This document shows, piece after piece, positions 27,911 to 35,877 of a DNA stretch of 64,000 nt (its first letter is position 1; every line of letters starts with the position of its first letter). The notes below the pieces were generated by a model. It was given only the letters and a program-made list of their open reading frames with translations. It was not told where the DNA came from and did not search any database. The position numbers were made by a program, and so were the translations under genes. Where the stretch lies: NCBI RefSeq assembly GCF_009650605.1, contig NZ_WAJT01000002.1, positions 248,001-312,000 of the forward strand, read 5' to 3'. Source of the DNA: Labrenzia sp. CE80 (GTDB lineage: Bacteria; Pseudomonadota; Alphaproteobacteria; Rhizobiales; Stappiaceae).

Positions 27911-28315
27911 ATGATTGGACTTGTACTCGTAACCCATGGGCGCCTCGCGGAGGAGTTCAAGTCAGCCCTGGAACATGTGGTTGGCCCGCAAGATCACGTT
28001 GAAACGATTTGCATCGGTCCAGACGACGATATGGAACAGCGTCGGCAAGACATCCTGTCGGCCGTCGAGTCTGCCAACTCCGGCGATGGTGTGGTTCTGT
28101 TGACCGACATGTTCGGCGGCACGCCTTCCAATCTTGCGATCTCCGTCATGGACGGAAAGTCGGTCGAGGTTGTCGCGGGTGTCAATCTCCCCATGCTGAT
28201 CAAGCTGGCCAGCGTACGCTCCGATCGCTCCCTCGCGGAGGCTGTCGACGAAGCGCGGCAGGCAGGCCAGAAGTACATCTCGGTCGCAAGCCAGGTTCTG
28301 TCCGGTCAGAATTGA
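27911..28315 (+). CDS. PTS EIIA component, mannose family
   Basis: This is a 134-residue cytoplasmic EIIA of the mannose/sorbose fold. Active His9 lies in LVTHGRLAEEF, and LLTDMFGGTPSNLA is diagnostic. No sugar permease (EIIC/EIID) is nearby, so it probably works in regulation rather than sugar import, as for the PTS of Rhizobiales that lacks permeases. It sits between hprK and ptsH in the chvG-hprK gene group, 16 bases upstream of ptsH. Confidence 0.92.
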   Translation: MIGLVLVTHGRLAEEFKSALEHVVGPQDHVETICIGPDDDMEQRRQDILSAVESANSGDGVVLLTDMFGGTPSNLAISVMDGKSVEVVAGVNLPMLIKLASVRSDRSLAEAVDEARQAGQKYISVASQVLSGQN

Positions 28316-28331
28316 AGGACAGACTGAGAAG

Positions 28332-28613
28332 ATGACGACGGCTTTGCTGGAAAAAGATCTCACTATCGTCAATCAACGCGGGCTGCATGCGCGCGCCTCC
28401 GCGAAACTCGTAAAACTGGTCGAAACCTTCGAGGCAGACGTGAAGGTTTCCAAAGACGGCCAGACGGTCGGCGGAACCTCGATCATGGGTCTGATGATGC
28501 TGGCCGCGAGCCCGGGATGTTGCATCCATGTGGCGGTGACCGGCGCAGACGCAGACAATGCCATGACAGCAATCACCGAGCTGGTCGAAGACGGTTTCGG
28601 CGAAAGAGATTGA
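28332..28613 (+). CDS. ptsH: phosphocarrier protein HPr
   Basis: This 93-residue protein has the EI/EIIA-phosphorylated His19 in RGLHARASAKL. Ser50 in GGTSIMGLMML is the likely HprK target. It accepts phosphate from enzyme I (ptsP/ptsI elsewhere) and passes it to EIIA. It is the last gene of the chvI-chvG-hprK-EIIA-ptsH run. Confidence 0.94.
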   Translation: MTTALLEKDLTIVNQRGLHARASAKLVKLVETFEADVKVSKDGQTVGGTSIMGLMMLAASPGCCIHVAVTGADADNAMTAITELVEDGFGERD

Positions 28614-28634
28614 AGTCCGGCGCGACGAGCTCTG

Positions 28635-28729
28635 TGAATCGCTTTCTGATCAATTCATAAAATTGAATCGTATTTGATGCAGTAATTGAAATTGAATCTA
28701 TATAGGTTCATTTTAAGAGAATGAATCAA
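28635..28729 (+). repeat. four TGAATC motifs at exact 29-bp spacing upstream of satD
   Basis: TGAATC occurs at 28635, 28664, 28693 and 28722, each exactly 29 bases after the last, in an AT-rich spacer. The second and third copies are extended to TTGAATC. Two inverted pairs overlap the array: ATTCA with TGAAT around the second copy, and TTCATT with AATGAA near the last. This looks like an iterated protein-binding site controlling the satD pair. Confidence 0.6.
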
Positions 28730-28779
28730 TTTCGGTACGCTGCGCTCTTGTAGACGTGTCGTGCATGGGGGCTTCGATC

Positions 28780-29460
28780 ATGAGTGAAGCACATTTTGAG
28801 CATCCCTCGATCGTCGTCATGGGGGACTTGGTCGCAAGTGAAGAGGCTGAATCTCGCCAGGAGTTGCACCGTGGCTTCAATGCCGCGGTCGATGCGATCA
28901 ACGCAAAATACAAAAACCAGCTGGTCTCTCCGCTGACCATCACTTTGGGAGATGAGTTTCAGGGGCTCGCGGCAGACTTTTCATCAGCTTTTGAGATCGC
29001 GCATGACATGCGCCTGACACTCTTGAAGCAGGACGTCTTCTGCCGGTTCGTGGTTGGGCGGGTCGACCTGCAAACGCCGATCAATCCGGATCGGGCCTGG
29101 AACATGATGGCCGATGGTTTGGCAGAGGCGCGCGCGCGCCTTGAGGACAAGGCAGACCCGAACGCCTATCGGTTTTCTTTTCTGGAAGATCAGCGCTGTG
29201 CTCCGCTCCTGGAGGCGATCGGCGCTTCCCTGACCAATATCGAGGAAGGCTGGACGTCAACGCAGCGTGCCTACCTGATCCCCCGGGTTCTTGAAGGAGA
29301 AAGCGTGAAAGACATTGCTGCGCGCCATAATGTCAGTGCGCGAACGGTCTATAACGTGCTGGTGCTGGCAGGCTTCAATTTATACGACCGTCAACTCAAA
29401 GCGATAAGGGTATTCCTCAAAGTGGAGGGTGGGCCGGCCACAGAGAGGCAAAGTCCATGA
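28780..29460 (+). CDS. SatD family protein
   Basis: This is a 226-residue cytoplasmic protein of the SatD family: VVMGDLVASEEAESRQELHRGFN at the start, ITLGDEFQGL centrally, and a C-terminal helix-turn-helix-like segment (EGESVKDIAARHNVSARTVYNVL, residues about 175-200). The molecular role of the family is not established. The ATG at 28780 has GGGGG nine bases upstream; two nearby starts are possible. It overlaps the following membrane-protein gene by ATGA, the usual pairing for this family. Confidence 0.75.
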   Translation: MSEAHFEHPSIVVMGDLVASEEAESRQELHRGFNAAVDAINAKYKNQLVSPLTITLGDEFQGLAADFSSAFEIAHDMRLTLLKQDVFCRFVVGRVDLQTPINPDRAWNMMADGLAEARARLEDKADPNAYRFSFLEDQRCAPLLEAIGASLTNIEEGWTSTQRAYLIPRVLEGESVKDIAARHNVSARTVYNVLVLAGFNLYDRQLKAIRVFLKVEGGPATERQSP

Positions 29461-29951
29461 GCACACCAGACGCAGTTTTGATCGGTGTTGGATACGTACT
29501 CTTCGTTCCACTGATCTGGATCATTGGAAACCTCTTCACCAAATGGGTCATCGACCGCGCAGTTGATGAACTTGTGCCAACACCGAAGGCGCCGCCTCCT
29601 GCTACTCAGCAAGGTGAGACATCTGTCACGCCGACCGCCGCAATTCCATCGGATCAACACCAAGTATCGGACGCAGAAATGCGCGAGCTCAAGGCGGGGC
29701 GTGTCATTGGTGTTCTGGAGCGTCTGCTCATTGTGACGGGTCTCGTCTTGGGCAAGTGGGAGGTCCTGGTGGCGGTCATCGCGCTCAAGACGGTTGCGCG
29801 GTATCAGGAACTGGATACCAAGTTGAACGCCGAATACTTCCTGATTGGCTCGCTTGCCAGCGTTCTTTGGGCTGTCGCAACCTCGGTTGCGCTGCTCCTC
29901 TACGATCAGTCCGTTGGCTTCGGACTGTTTCCGGCAGCCGTGCTGAAGTGA
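29457..29951 (+). CDS. membrane protein with DUF3307-like C-terminus, partner of SatD
   Basis: This is a 164-residue protein. One N-terminal membrane segment (residues 6-24) is followed by a Pro-rich linker, then KAGRVIGVLERLLIVTGLVLG and two or three further hydrophobic helices. AAKS-like VIALKTVARYQELDTKLNAEYFLIG resembles the C-terminal part of DUF3307 proteins that accompany SatD. Function is unknown. It is translationally coupled to satD. Confidence 0.65.
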   Translation: MSTPDAVLIGVGYVLFVPLIWIIGNLFTKWVIDRAVDELVPTPKAPPPATQQGETSVTPTAAIPSDQHQVSDAEMRELKAGRVIGVLERLLIVTGLVLGKWEVLVAVIALKTVARYQELDTKLNAEYFLIGSLASVLWAVATSVALLLYDQSVGFGLFPAAVLK

Positions 29952-30006
29952 GGGGAAGAGTTGATCCCGAGGGTTTGGCGAGCTGGTGTCTGAAAATTGA
30001 AGAATT

Positions 30007-30028
30007 GATATAAAGAAATCTTTATATC
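30007..30028. promoter_or_regulatory. perfect palindromic operator candidate before ahcY
   Basis: GATATAAAGA and TCTTTATATC flank two A bases: a perfect 10-bp inverted repeat. It ends five bases before the -35 hexamer of the ahcY promoter, a position suited to a repressor. The form is like operators of ArsR-family regulators; SahR, which controls methionine-cycle genes in Proteobacteria, is the obvious candidate, but this is inference. Confidence 0.65.
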
Positions 30029-30033
30029 TTTCA

Positions 30034-30062
30034 TTGATAGAGTCGCGGCCGCGCGCTATAAC
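30034..30062 (+). promoter_or_regulatory. sigma-70 promoter of ahcY
   Basis: TTGATA (30034-30039) and TATAAC (30057-30062) are 17 bp apart, a near-consensus promoter. Transcription would start near 30069, giving a leader of about 109 bases. Confidence 0.75.
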
Positions 30063-30068
30063 ACGCGC

Positions 30069-30177
30069 TGTTACGAACGGGAGGCGCGCTGCCTCCAGGA
30101 GGCGGCTGCGATCCTTGTGAGCGTATCCCCATCATCTGGCCTTGCGAGGCGCAAGGCGAAGCACTCAGGACGTTTTC
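30069..30177 (+). promoter_or_regulatory. structured 5' leader of ahcY
   Basis: GGAGGC (30080-30085), GCCTCC (30091-30096) and GGAGGC (30098-30103) can form two mutually exclusive pairings. GCCTTGC and GCAAGGC (30139-30157) form a perfect hairpin 14 bases before AGGA. The leader does not clearly fit the SAH riboswitch consensus as I recall it, though GAGGCGCGCTGC is reminiscent. Confidence 0.4.
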
Positions 30178-31566
30178 ATGAGCGACTATATCGTCAAGGA
30201 CATCGGGCTCGCCGATTGGGGCCGGACCGAAATCGAAATTGCCGAACACGAAATGCCGGGCCTCATGGCCTGCCGCGAGGAGTTCGGCAAGAGCAAGCCG
30301 CTGAAGGGCGCTCGCATAGCCGGTTCCCTGCATATGACGATCCAGACCGCCGTCCTGATCGAGACGCTTGTCGCTCTCGGGGCCGAAGTGCGCTGGGCGT
30401 CCTGCAACATTTATTCGACCCAGGATCAGGCCGCTGCTGCCATCGCCGCTACCGGCGTTCCGGTTTTTGCGGTCAAGGGCGAAACCCTGGAAGAATACTG
30501 GGACTACGCTGACAAGATTTTTGACTTCGACGACGGCGCCAACATGATCCTGGATGATGGCGGCGATGCAACCATGTACATCCTCATCGGTGCACGCGTT
30601 GAAGCCGGTGAAACCGGTCTTCTCGATAGTCCGGGATCTGAAGAAGAAGAAGTCCTCTTCGCCCAGATCAAGAAGCGCATGGCGGCCAACCCGGGCTGGT
30701 TCACCAAGCAGAAGAGCCTCATCAAGGGCGTTTCTGAAGAGACCACCACTGGTGTCCTGCGTCTCTACGAGATGCAGAAGGGTGGCCAGCTGCCGTTCCC
30801 GGCGATCAACGTCAACGACAGCGTCACCAAGTCGAAATTCGACAACCGTTACGGCTGTCGTGAATCCCTGGTCGACGGCATTCGCCGTGGTACGGACGTC
30901 ATGATGTCCGGTAAGGTTGCCGTTGTCTGTGGCTACGGCGATGTCGGCAAGGGCTCTGCGCAGTCTCTGGCTGGCGCCGGCGCGCGTGTCATCGTCACTG
31001 AAATCGATCCGATCTGTGCCCTGCAGGCGTCCATGGACGGCTACGAGGTAAAGACAATCGAACAGGCTCTGCCTGAAGGCGATATCTACGTTACTGCCAC
31101 TGGTAACAAGGACATCATCACCTTCGACCACATGCGTGGCATGAAGGACATGGCGATCGTATGTAACATCGGTCACTTCGACAATGAGATTCAGGTCGCT
31201 GCCCTTAAGAACACCAAATGCCGCCCGGTCAAGGACCAGGTCGACATGTATGAGTTTCCAGATGGCAAGCGCATGATCCTGCTCTCCCAGGGTCGTCTGG
31301 TGAACCTCGGCAACGCAACCGGCCACCCGAGCTTCGTCATGTCTGCCAGCTTCACCAACCAGGTTCTGGCGCAGATCGAACTTTGGTCCAAGGGCGAGCA
31401 GTACCAGAACGAAGTTTATGTTCTGCCCAAGCACCTCGACGAAAAGGTCGCGCGCCTGCACCTCGAGAAGCTTAATGTCACCTTGACCGAACTGTCTGAT
31501 GAGCAGTCCCAATATCTGGGGATTAACAAGACAGGTCCATTCAAGGCTGAACACTACAAATACTGA
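30178..31566 (+). CDS. ahcY: adenosylhomocysteinase
   Basis: This is a 462-residue cytosolic enzyme hydrolysing S-adenosylhomocysteine to homocysteine and adenosine, relieving methyltransferase inhibition. It has DIGLADWGR at the start, NIYSTQDQAAAAIA, the NAD-binding loop VVCGYGDVGKGSA, and the C-terminal KTGPFKAEHYKY that closes the neighbouring subunit's NAD site. The insert VEAGETGLLDSPGSEEEEVLF is typical of proteobacterial enzymes. The ATG at 30178 has AGGA upstream. It is monocistronic with its own promoter and terminator, upstream of divL. Confidence 0.97.
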   Translation: MSDYIVKDIGLADWGRTEIEIAEHEMPGLMACREEFGKSKPLKGARIAGSLHMTIQTAVLIETLVALGAEVRWASCNIYSTQDQAAAAIAATGVPVFAVKGETLEEYWDYADKIFDFDDGANMILDDGGDATMYILIGARVEAGETGLLDSPGSEEEEVLFAQIKKRMAANPGWFTKQKSLIKGVSEETTTGVLRLYEMQKGGQLPFPAINVNDSVTKSKFDNRYGCRESLVDGIRRGTDVMMSGKVAVVCGYGDVGKGSAQSLAGAGARVIVTEIDPICALQASMDGYEVKTIEQALPEGDIYVTATGNKDIITFDHMRGMKDMAIVCNIGHFDNEIQVAALKNTKCRPVKDQVDMYEFPDGKRMILLSQGRLVNLGNATGHPSFVMSASFTNQVLAQIELWSKGEQYQNEVYVLPKHLDEKVARLHLEKLNVTLTELSDEQSQYLGINKTGPFKAEHYKY

Positions 31567-31626
31567 TTTTTCCCAGATCGATCTACTACATGTAGAATCA
31601 GGCCGGAAAACGTCCCTGCGAAAAGT

Positions 31627-31667
31627 GTTAACGGGATTCTTCAATTCGAAGGATCCCGTTAACTTTT
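31627..31667 (+). terminator. terminator of ahcY
   Basis: GTTAACGGGATTCTTC (31627-31642) pairs over 16 positions with 31648-31663, with one G-U pair, and TTTTC follows. It lies 60 bases after the ahcY stop. Confidence 0.85.
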
Positions 31668-31794
31668 CATCAAGAGACTCTTCTTCGCGATTCCCAAAAA
31701 GGTTATGGTTTTAGCGAATCAGTAGCCAAGAGGCTCAAGCTTCTGATTTGAACCGGGTACCCCGGGGATGCAGGCGGCGTAAGGGGATCATGAA

Positions 31795-34308
31795 ATGCCG
31801 GTTATCGGCTTTGACGGCGCGCGTAATGGCGCGACGTGGCGAGAAAGGATTCGGGCGACAGTCAAGCTGACAAGCGTCAGCTTTGCCGCCTTGATGATCA
31901 GCTGGGTCCCATCCAAGTCTGCCGAACTTCTCGAGATTTCCGAGCAGGGCATCAACCCGGACAGTATGGTCTGGCTGGGCGCCCTTGGCGGCGTCTGCGC
32001 TTTTGCTGTGACAGCCGCGATCGCCTTTGTTCGCCAGCAGCGTCAGTCTGCACGCATTGCCGATCGCCTGACGCGCGAAAAAGGCGACCTCAATCTGAAA
32101 CTCGATCGCCTGGAGACGATGCTCAACACGGACGAGCAACGTGTCATCGTCTGGACTGGAAATGGCGCGGTACCTCAAGTTTGGGGTGTTCTATCTGAAG
32201 CTTCCGGCGTGCCGCGCGCTCCTGCGCAACTGCTCGCCTTCGGATCATGGCTGTCGGCGAAATGCGCATCGGATCTGGAACGCAGTCTTGATACGCTTTT
32301 CAAGACCGGCGAAGCCTTCTCAACCACATTGAAGACAGGGATCGGCTCTTACGTCGAGGCGGCAGGGCGCACCACAGGTGGCGCGGTTGTCTTGCGTCTG
32401 CGCGATCTCACCGGCGAACGTCAGATGCAGGCCGAGCTGGCTGCGCGCAACGCACGTATTTCCGGCGAACTGCATATGCTGCATGCCCTGCTGAACGCCA
32501 TGCCGGCACCAGCCTGGCAGCGGGATGCAGAAGGCGCGGTGATCTGGGCCAACAAGGCCTATGCCCAGGCCGTTGAGGCTGCTGATGCTGCGTCCGCCAT
32601 TCGCGATGGTGCCGCATTCCTCGACGCCGCGGCAAGCGACGCGATGATGCGTGACCGCGATGAGGATGGCTGCTTTCGCTCGCGCATGCCGATCGTGGCC
32701 GCCGGCGAGCGGCGGATTTTCGAAGTCACCGATGTCTCCTCGAACGTCGGCAGCGCAGGCGTTGCCATCGACAGCAGCGAGTTGGAGCAGGTCCGCAAGG
32801 AACTCGACCGCGCTGAAGAGTTTCACGGCAGGACGCTTGACCAGCTTCAAACCGCGGTCGCGATCTTCAGCGGCGAGCGCAAGCTTCAATTCTACAATGC
32901 CGCTTTCCGACAGCTCTGGGATCTCGATCCGAGCTTTCTCGAAAGCCATCCCGAGGACGGCGCACTTCTGGATGCCCTTCGCGCGGCGCGTAAAATTCCC
33001 GAGCAGGCTGACTATCGTGGTTGGCGTAAGAAGATGCAGGAGAGCTACCAGTCTCTCGAAGCGCGCGAAAGCTGGTGGCATCTTCCCGATGGACGGACCC
33101 TCCGGGTCATTGCCAACCCGCATCCGCACGGCGGCGTCACCTATATCTACGAGAATGTCACCGAGCAGCTCGATCTTGAGAGCCGCTACAACGCGCTCGC
33201 CCGTGTTCAGGGTGAAACCCTCGACAATCTCTCCGAGGCAGTTGCCGTGTTCGGCTCTGATGGCCGTCTGCGCCTCTGGAACCCGGCCTTTGGCCGTATC
33301 TGGGGCTTGCGCGAAGACCAGCTCGAAGGTGTGCCGCACGTCAATGATGTCGTCGAAGCCTGCGCTCTTGTCGAAGATGAGCGCGTAGCCTGGGAGCAGC
33401 TTTCGGGTAGCGTTACGGGCCTCGTTGACAACCGCATGCAGGCAGCCAGCCGCATGGAACGTCACGACGGCACGGTTCTCGACTATGCCACGGTGCCGCT
33501 ACCTGACGGCGGCACGCTGGTAACATTTGTCGACGTCACGGACAGCGTCAACGTGGAGCGGGCACTGGTCGAGAAAAACGAAGCGCTCGAGCAAACCGAT
33601 CAGCTGAAGAATGCCTTCATTCAGCATGTGTCCTACGAGCTGCGTTCGCCACTCACCAACATCATCGGCTTCGCGCAACTCCTGTCCAACCCGAAGTTTG
33701 GCGAACTGTCGGCAAAACAGGGCGAGTACGCCGCCTACATCCGTTCCTCTTCCGCCGAACTTCTCCTGATCATCGACGACATTCTGGATCTTGCGACCCT
33801 CGACGCGGGCATCATGCAGCTCGACATTTCCGAGGTGAACGTCGCGGCTACGGTGGATGCGGCCATCGAGGGCCTGAAGGATCGCATTGCCGAGGCACGG
33901 ATTTCGCTCCAGACGGATGTGCCTGCCGATATCGGCACAATGTTCGCTGACGAGAAACGGCTTCGTCAGATCCTGTTCAATCTCGTCTCGAACGCGGTCC
34001 GCTACTCTGACGAAGAAGGCACGATCAGTGTCAGCTGCAGTCGCGAAGACGAAAAGGTCGTCTTCGTTGTCGAGGACAACGGCTGCGGCATTCCTGCCGA
34101 TGTGATTACACAGGTGTTTAACCGTTTCGTTGGTCACGATGCCGGTTCGCGCCGCCAAGGTGCAGGGCTCGGTCTTGCGATCGTCAAGAGTTTCGTGGAG
34201 CTCCACGGTGGCAAGGTCGAGATTGAATCGTCCGAGGGCCGTGGTACGATCGTTACTTGTACATTTCCGGCCTCACCCAAGGCGACCGGCCGCATTGCCG
34301 CCGAATAG
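31795..34308 (+). CDS. divL: DivL-type PAS histidine-kinase-like cell-cycle protein
   Basis: This is an 837-residue membrane-anchored protein. Hydrophobic segments lie near residues 25-40 and 58-80. Several PAS-like domains follow (for example LNAMPAPAWQRDAEGAVIWA, LDQLQTAVAIFSGERKLQF, LDNLSEAVAVFGSDGRLRLW). The dimerisation motif reads HVSYELRSPLTNI, so the phospho-acceptor His is replaced by Tyr614, the defining feature of Caulobacter DivL. The ATPase domain remains intact (FNLVSNAVRYS, VEDNGCGIP, GAGLGLAIVKSF). DivL binds DivK and controls CckA, and hence CtrA. AAGGGG precedes the ATG. Confidence 0.88.
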   Translation: MPVIGFDGARNGATWRERIRATVKLTSVSFAALMISWVPSKSAELLEISEQGINPDSMVWLGALGGVCAFAVTAAIAFVRQQRQSARIADRLTREKGDLNLKLDRLETMLNTDEQRVIVWTGNGAVPQVWGVLSEASGVPRAPAQLLAFGSWLSAKCASDLERSLDTLFKTGEAFSTTLKTGIGSYVEAAGRTTGGAVVLRLRDLTGERQMQAELAARNARISGELHMLHALLNAMPAPAWQRDAEGAVIWANKAYAQAVEAADAASAIRDGAAFLDAAASDAMMRDRDEDGCFRSRMPIVAAGERRIFEVTDVSSNVGSAGVAIDSSELEQVRKELDRAEEFHGRTLDQLQTAVAIFSGERKLQFYNAAFRQLWDLDPSFLESHPEDGALLDALRAARKIPEQADYRGWRKKMQESYQSLEARESWWHLPDGRTLRVIANPHPHGGVTYIYENVTEQLDLESRYNALARVQGETLDNLSEAVAVFGSDGRLRLWNPAFGRIWGLREDQLEGVPHVNDVVEACALVEDERVAWEQLSGSVTGLVDNRMQAASRMERHDGTVLDYATVPLPDGGTLVTFVDVTDSVNVERALVEKNEALEQTDQLKNAFIQHVSYELRSPLTNIIGFAQLLSNPKFGELSAKQGEYAAYIRSSSAELLLIIDDILDLATLDAGIMQLDISEVNVAATVDAAIEGLKDRIAEARISLQTDVPADIGTMFADEKRLRQILFNLVSNAVRYSDEEGTISVSCSREDEKVVFVVEDNGCGIPADVITQVFNRFVGHDAGSRRQGAGLGLAIVKSFVELHGGKVEIESSEGRGTIVTCTFPASPKATGRIAAE

Positions 34309-34322
34309 AAACTGGAGCTGCG

Positions 34323-35846
34323 ATGTCCGCCAAGGACCTGCGCCCGATTCCTCATCCTGACTTGAGCATCGAACTCGCCAGCGAGGCGGCAACGATCGGC
34401 CTGGCTGAAGATCTCGCCGCCGTTTTGCAGCCCGGTGATCTGATCTGCCTCTCCGGTGACTTGGGAGCCGGTAAGTCGACCTTGGCACGGGTACTTCTGC
34501 GGGCGCTGGCCGATGACCCTGATCTGGAGGTCCCAAGCCCGACGTTCACGCTCGTTCAGACTTATGAGCTTGCAAGGTTCGCGGTCTCGCATTTCGACCT
34601 TTATCGCCTGGAAGACCCGGAAGAATTGGACGAACTGGGTCTCGACGAGCTCCTGGAAACGGGCGCTGCCCTTGTCGAATGGCCTGAACTCGGTGGTGAG
34701 CTTCTGCCATCAAATCGCGTCTGGTTGCGGCTCGATGGAGAAGAGGAAGAAGGCCGAAAGGCCGTGTTCTGTTTTGAGGATACCGACTTTGGTGCGCGGC
34801 TGGAACGCTCACGCGAGATCCGCAAATTCCTGAATGACGCAGGGTGGTCCAATTGCGAGCGCCGTCATTTGAAGGGCGATGCCTCCGCGCGCAGCTATGA
34901 GCGGGTCGGGAAGGACGGACGCACTGCCATTTTGATGAATTCGCCGGCGCTTTACTCCGAACAGGAGCTTGGCGCTGAGCTGAGCTACAGCCAGATCGTT
35001 CATCTGGCGCAGGATGTCCGGCCCTTCGTTGCTATTGGCTCCGAAATCCACCGGCGCGGCTATGGCGCTCCTGAAATCTACGCTTCGGAGACGGGTCAGG
35101 GATTGTTGCTGATTGAGGACCTCGGCGATGAGGGCGTCCTTGCCGATGGCAGGCCGCATCCGGCGCGGTATGAAGCGGCAACGGAGGTTCTTGCCAGGAT
35201 GCATGGTGAGAGCTGGCCACGCGAGATCCCGCTTGGTGAGGGATCGACCTACCGGGTCCCTGATTTCTCGCGCGCCGCGATGTTGGCCGAGGCGGACCTG
35301 TTTCTGGACTGGTATGTGCCGGAGATGACCGGAACTGCGGCCCCGGAGGACTTGAGGCAGGAGTTTCATGGGCTCTGGTCGGCAGCGCTGGACAACATTG
35401 CCGACGCCCAGAAAGGCTGGGTGCTGCGCGACTATCATTCGCCGAATCTTCTCTGGCAGGAGGAACGTCAGGGCCTTGACCGGCTTGCTCTGATTGATTT
35501 CCAGGACGCGGTGATAGGCCCGGTTGCCTATGACGTTGCGTCCTTGCTGCTGGATGCGCGTGTCGAGGTTCCGGAGGATCTGGAAGCTGCTCTGTTCCAG
35601 ACCTATGTAGAGGCGAGGAGACAGCAGAACCTGGAGTTTGACGAGGTCGCCTTCAAGGCGGCATATGCGGTGATGGCCGCCCAGAGGGTGACAAAGATCC
35701 TCGGGATTTTCGTGCGCTTGGCCCGGCGGGATCACAAGCCGGTGTATCTTGCACATTTGCCACGCATGAATGCCTATCTTGATCGAGCGCTCGATCATCC
35801 GGTTCTGTCTGACCTAAAGCTTTGGTATGACAGAAACAGGCCTTGA
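34323..35846 (+). CDS. TsaE / AmgK-type phosphotransferase fusion
   Basis: This is a 507-residue bifunctional protein. Residues 1-160 are TsaE, with Walker A GDLGAGKST (45-53), PSPTFTLVQTYE and HFDLYRLEDPEEL. TsaE is the ATPase that supports tRNA t6A37 synthesis with TsaB and TsaD. Residues about 165-507 are an APH-fold kinase (VLRDYHSPNLLW catalytic loop, LIDFQDAVIGPVAYDVASL metal site), similar to AmgK, the anomeric MurNAc/GlcNAc kinase. With the next gene, murU, it fits the peptidoglycan recycling shunt to UDP-MurNAc. The ATG at 34323 has GGAG upstream. Confidence 0.88.
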   Translation: MSAKDLRPIPHPDLSIELASEAATIGLAEDLAAVLQPGDLICLSGDLGAGKSTLARVLLRALADDPDLEVPSPTFTLVQTYELARFAVSHFDLYRLEDPEELDELGLDELLETGAALVEWPELGGELLPSNRVWLRLDGEEEEGRKAVFCFEDTDFGARLERSREIRKFLNDAGWSNCERRHLKGDASARSYERVGKDGRTAILMNSPALYSEQELGAELSYSQIVHLAQDVRPFVAIGSEIHRRGYGAPEIYASETGQGLLLIEDLGDEGVLADGRPHPARYEAATEVLARMHGESWPREIPLGEGSTYRVPDFSRAAMLAEADLFLDWYVPEMTGTAAPEDLRQEFHGLWSAALDNIADAQKGWVLRDYHSPNLLWQEERQGLDRLALIDFQDAVIGPVAYDVASLLLDARVEVPEDLEAALFQTYVEARRQQNLEFDEVAFKAAYAVMAAQRVTKILGIFVRLARRDHKPVYLAHLPRMNAYLDRALDHPVLSDLKLWYDRNRP

Positions 35847-35877
35847 ATTCTCAGGGCGACAAGATTCGGAACAGGTA

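Noticed and set aside
30031..31644. A 537-codon leftward frame opposite ahcY
   Set aside because: It is antisense to ahcY and runs through both the ahcY promoter and terminator; shadow frame.
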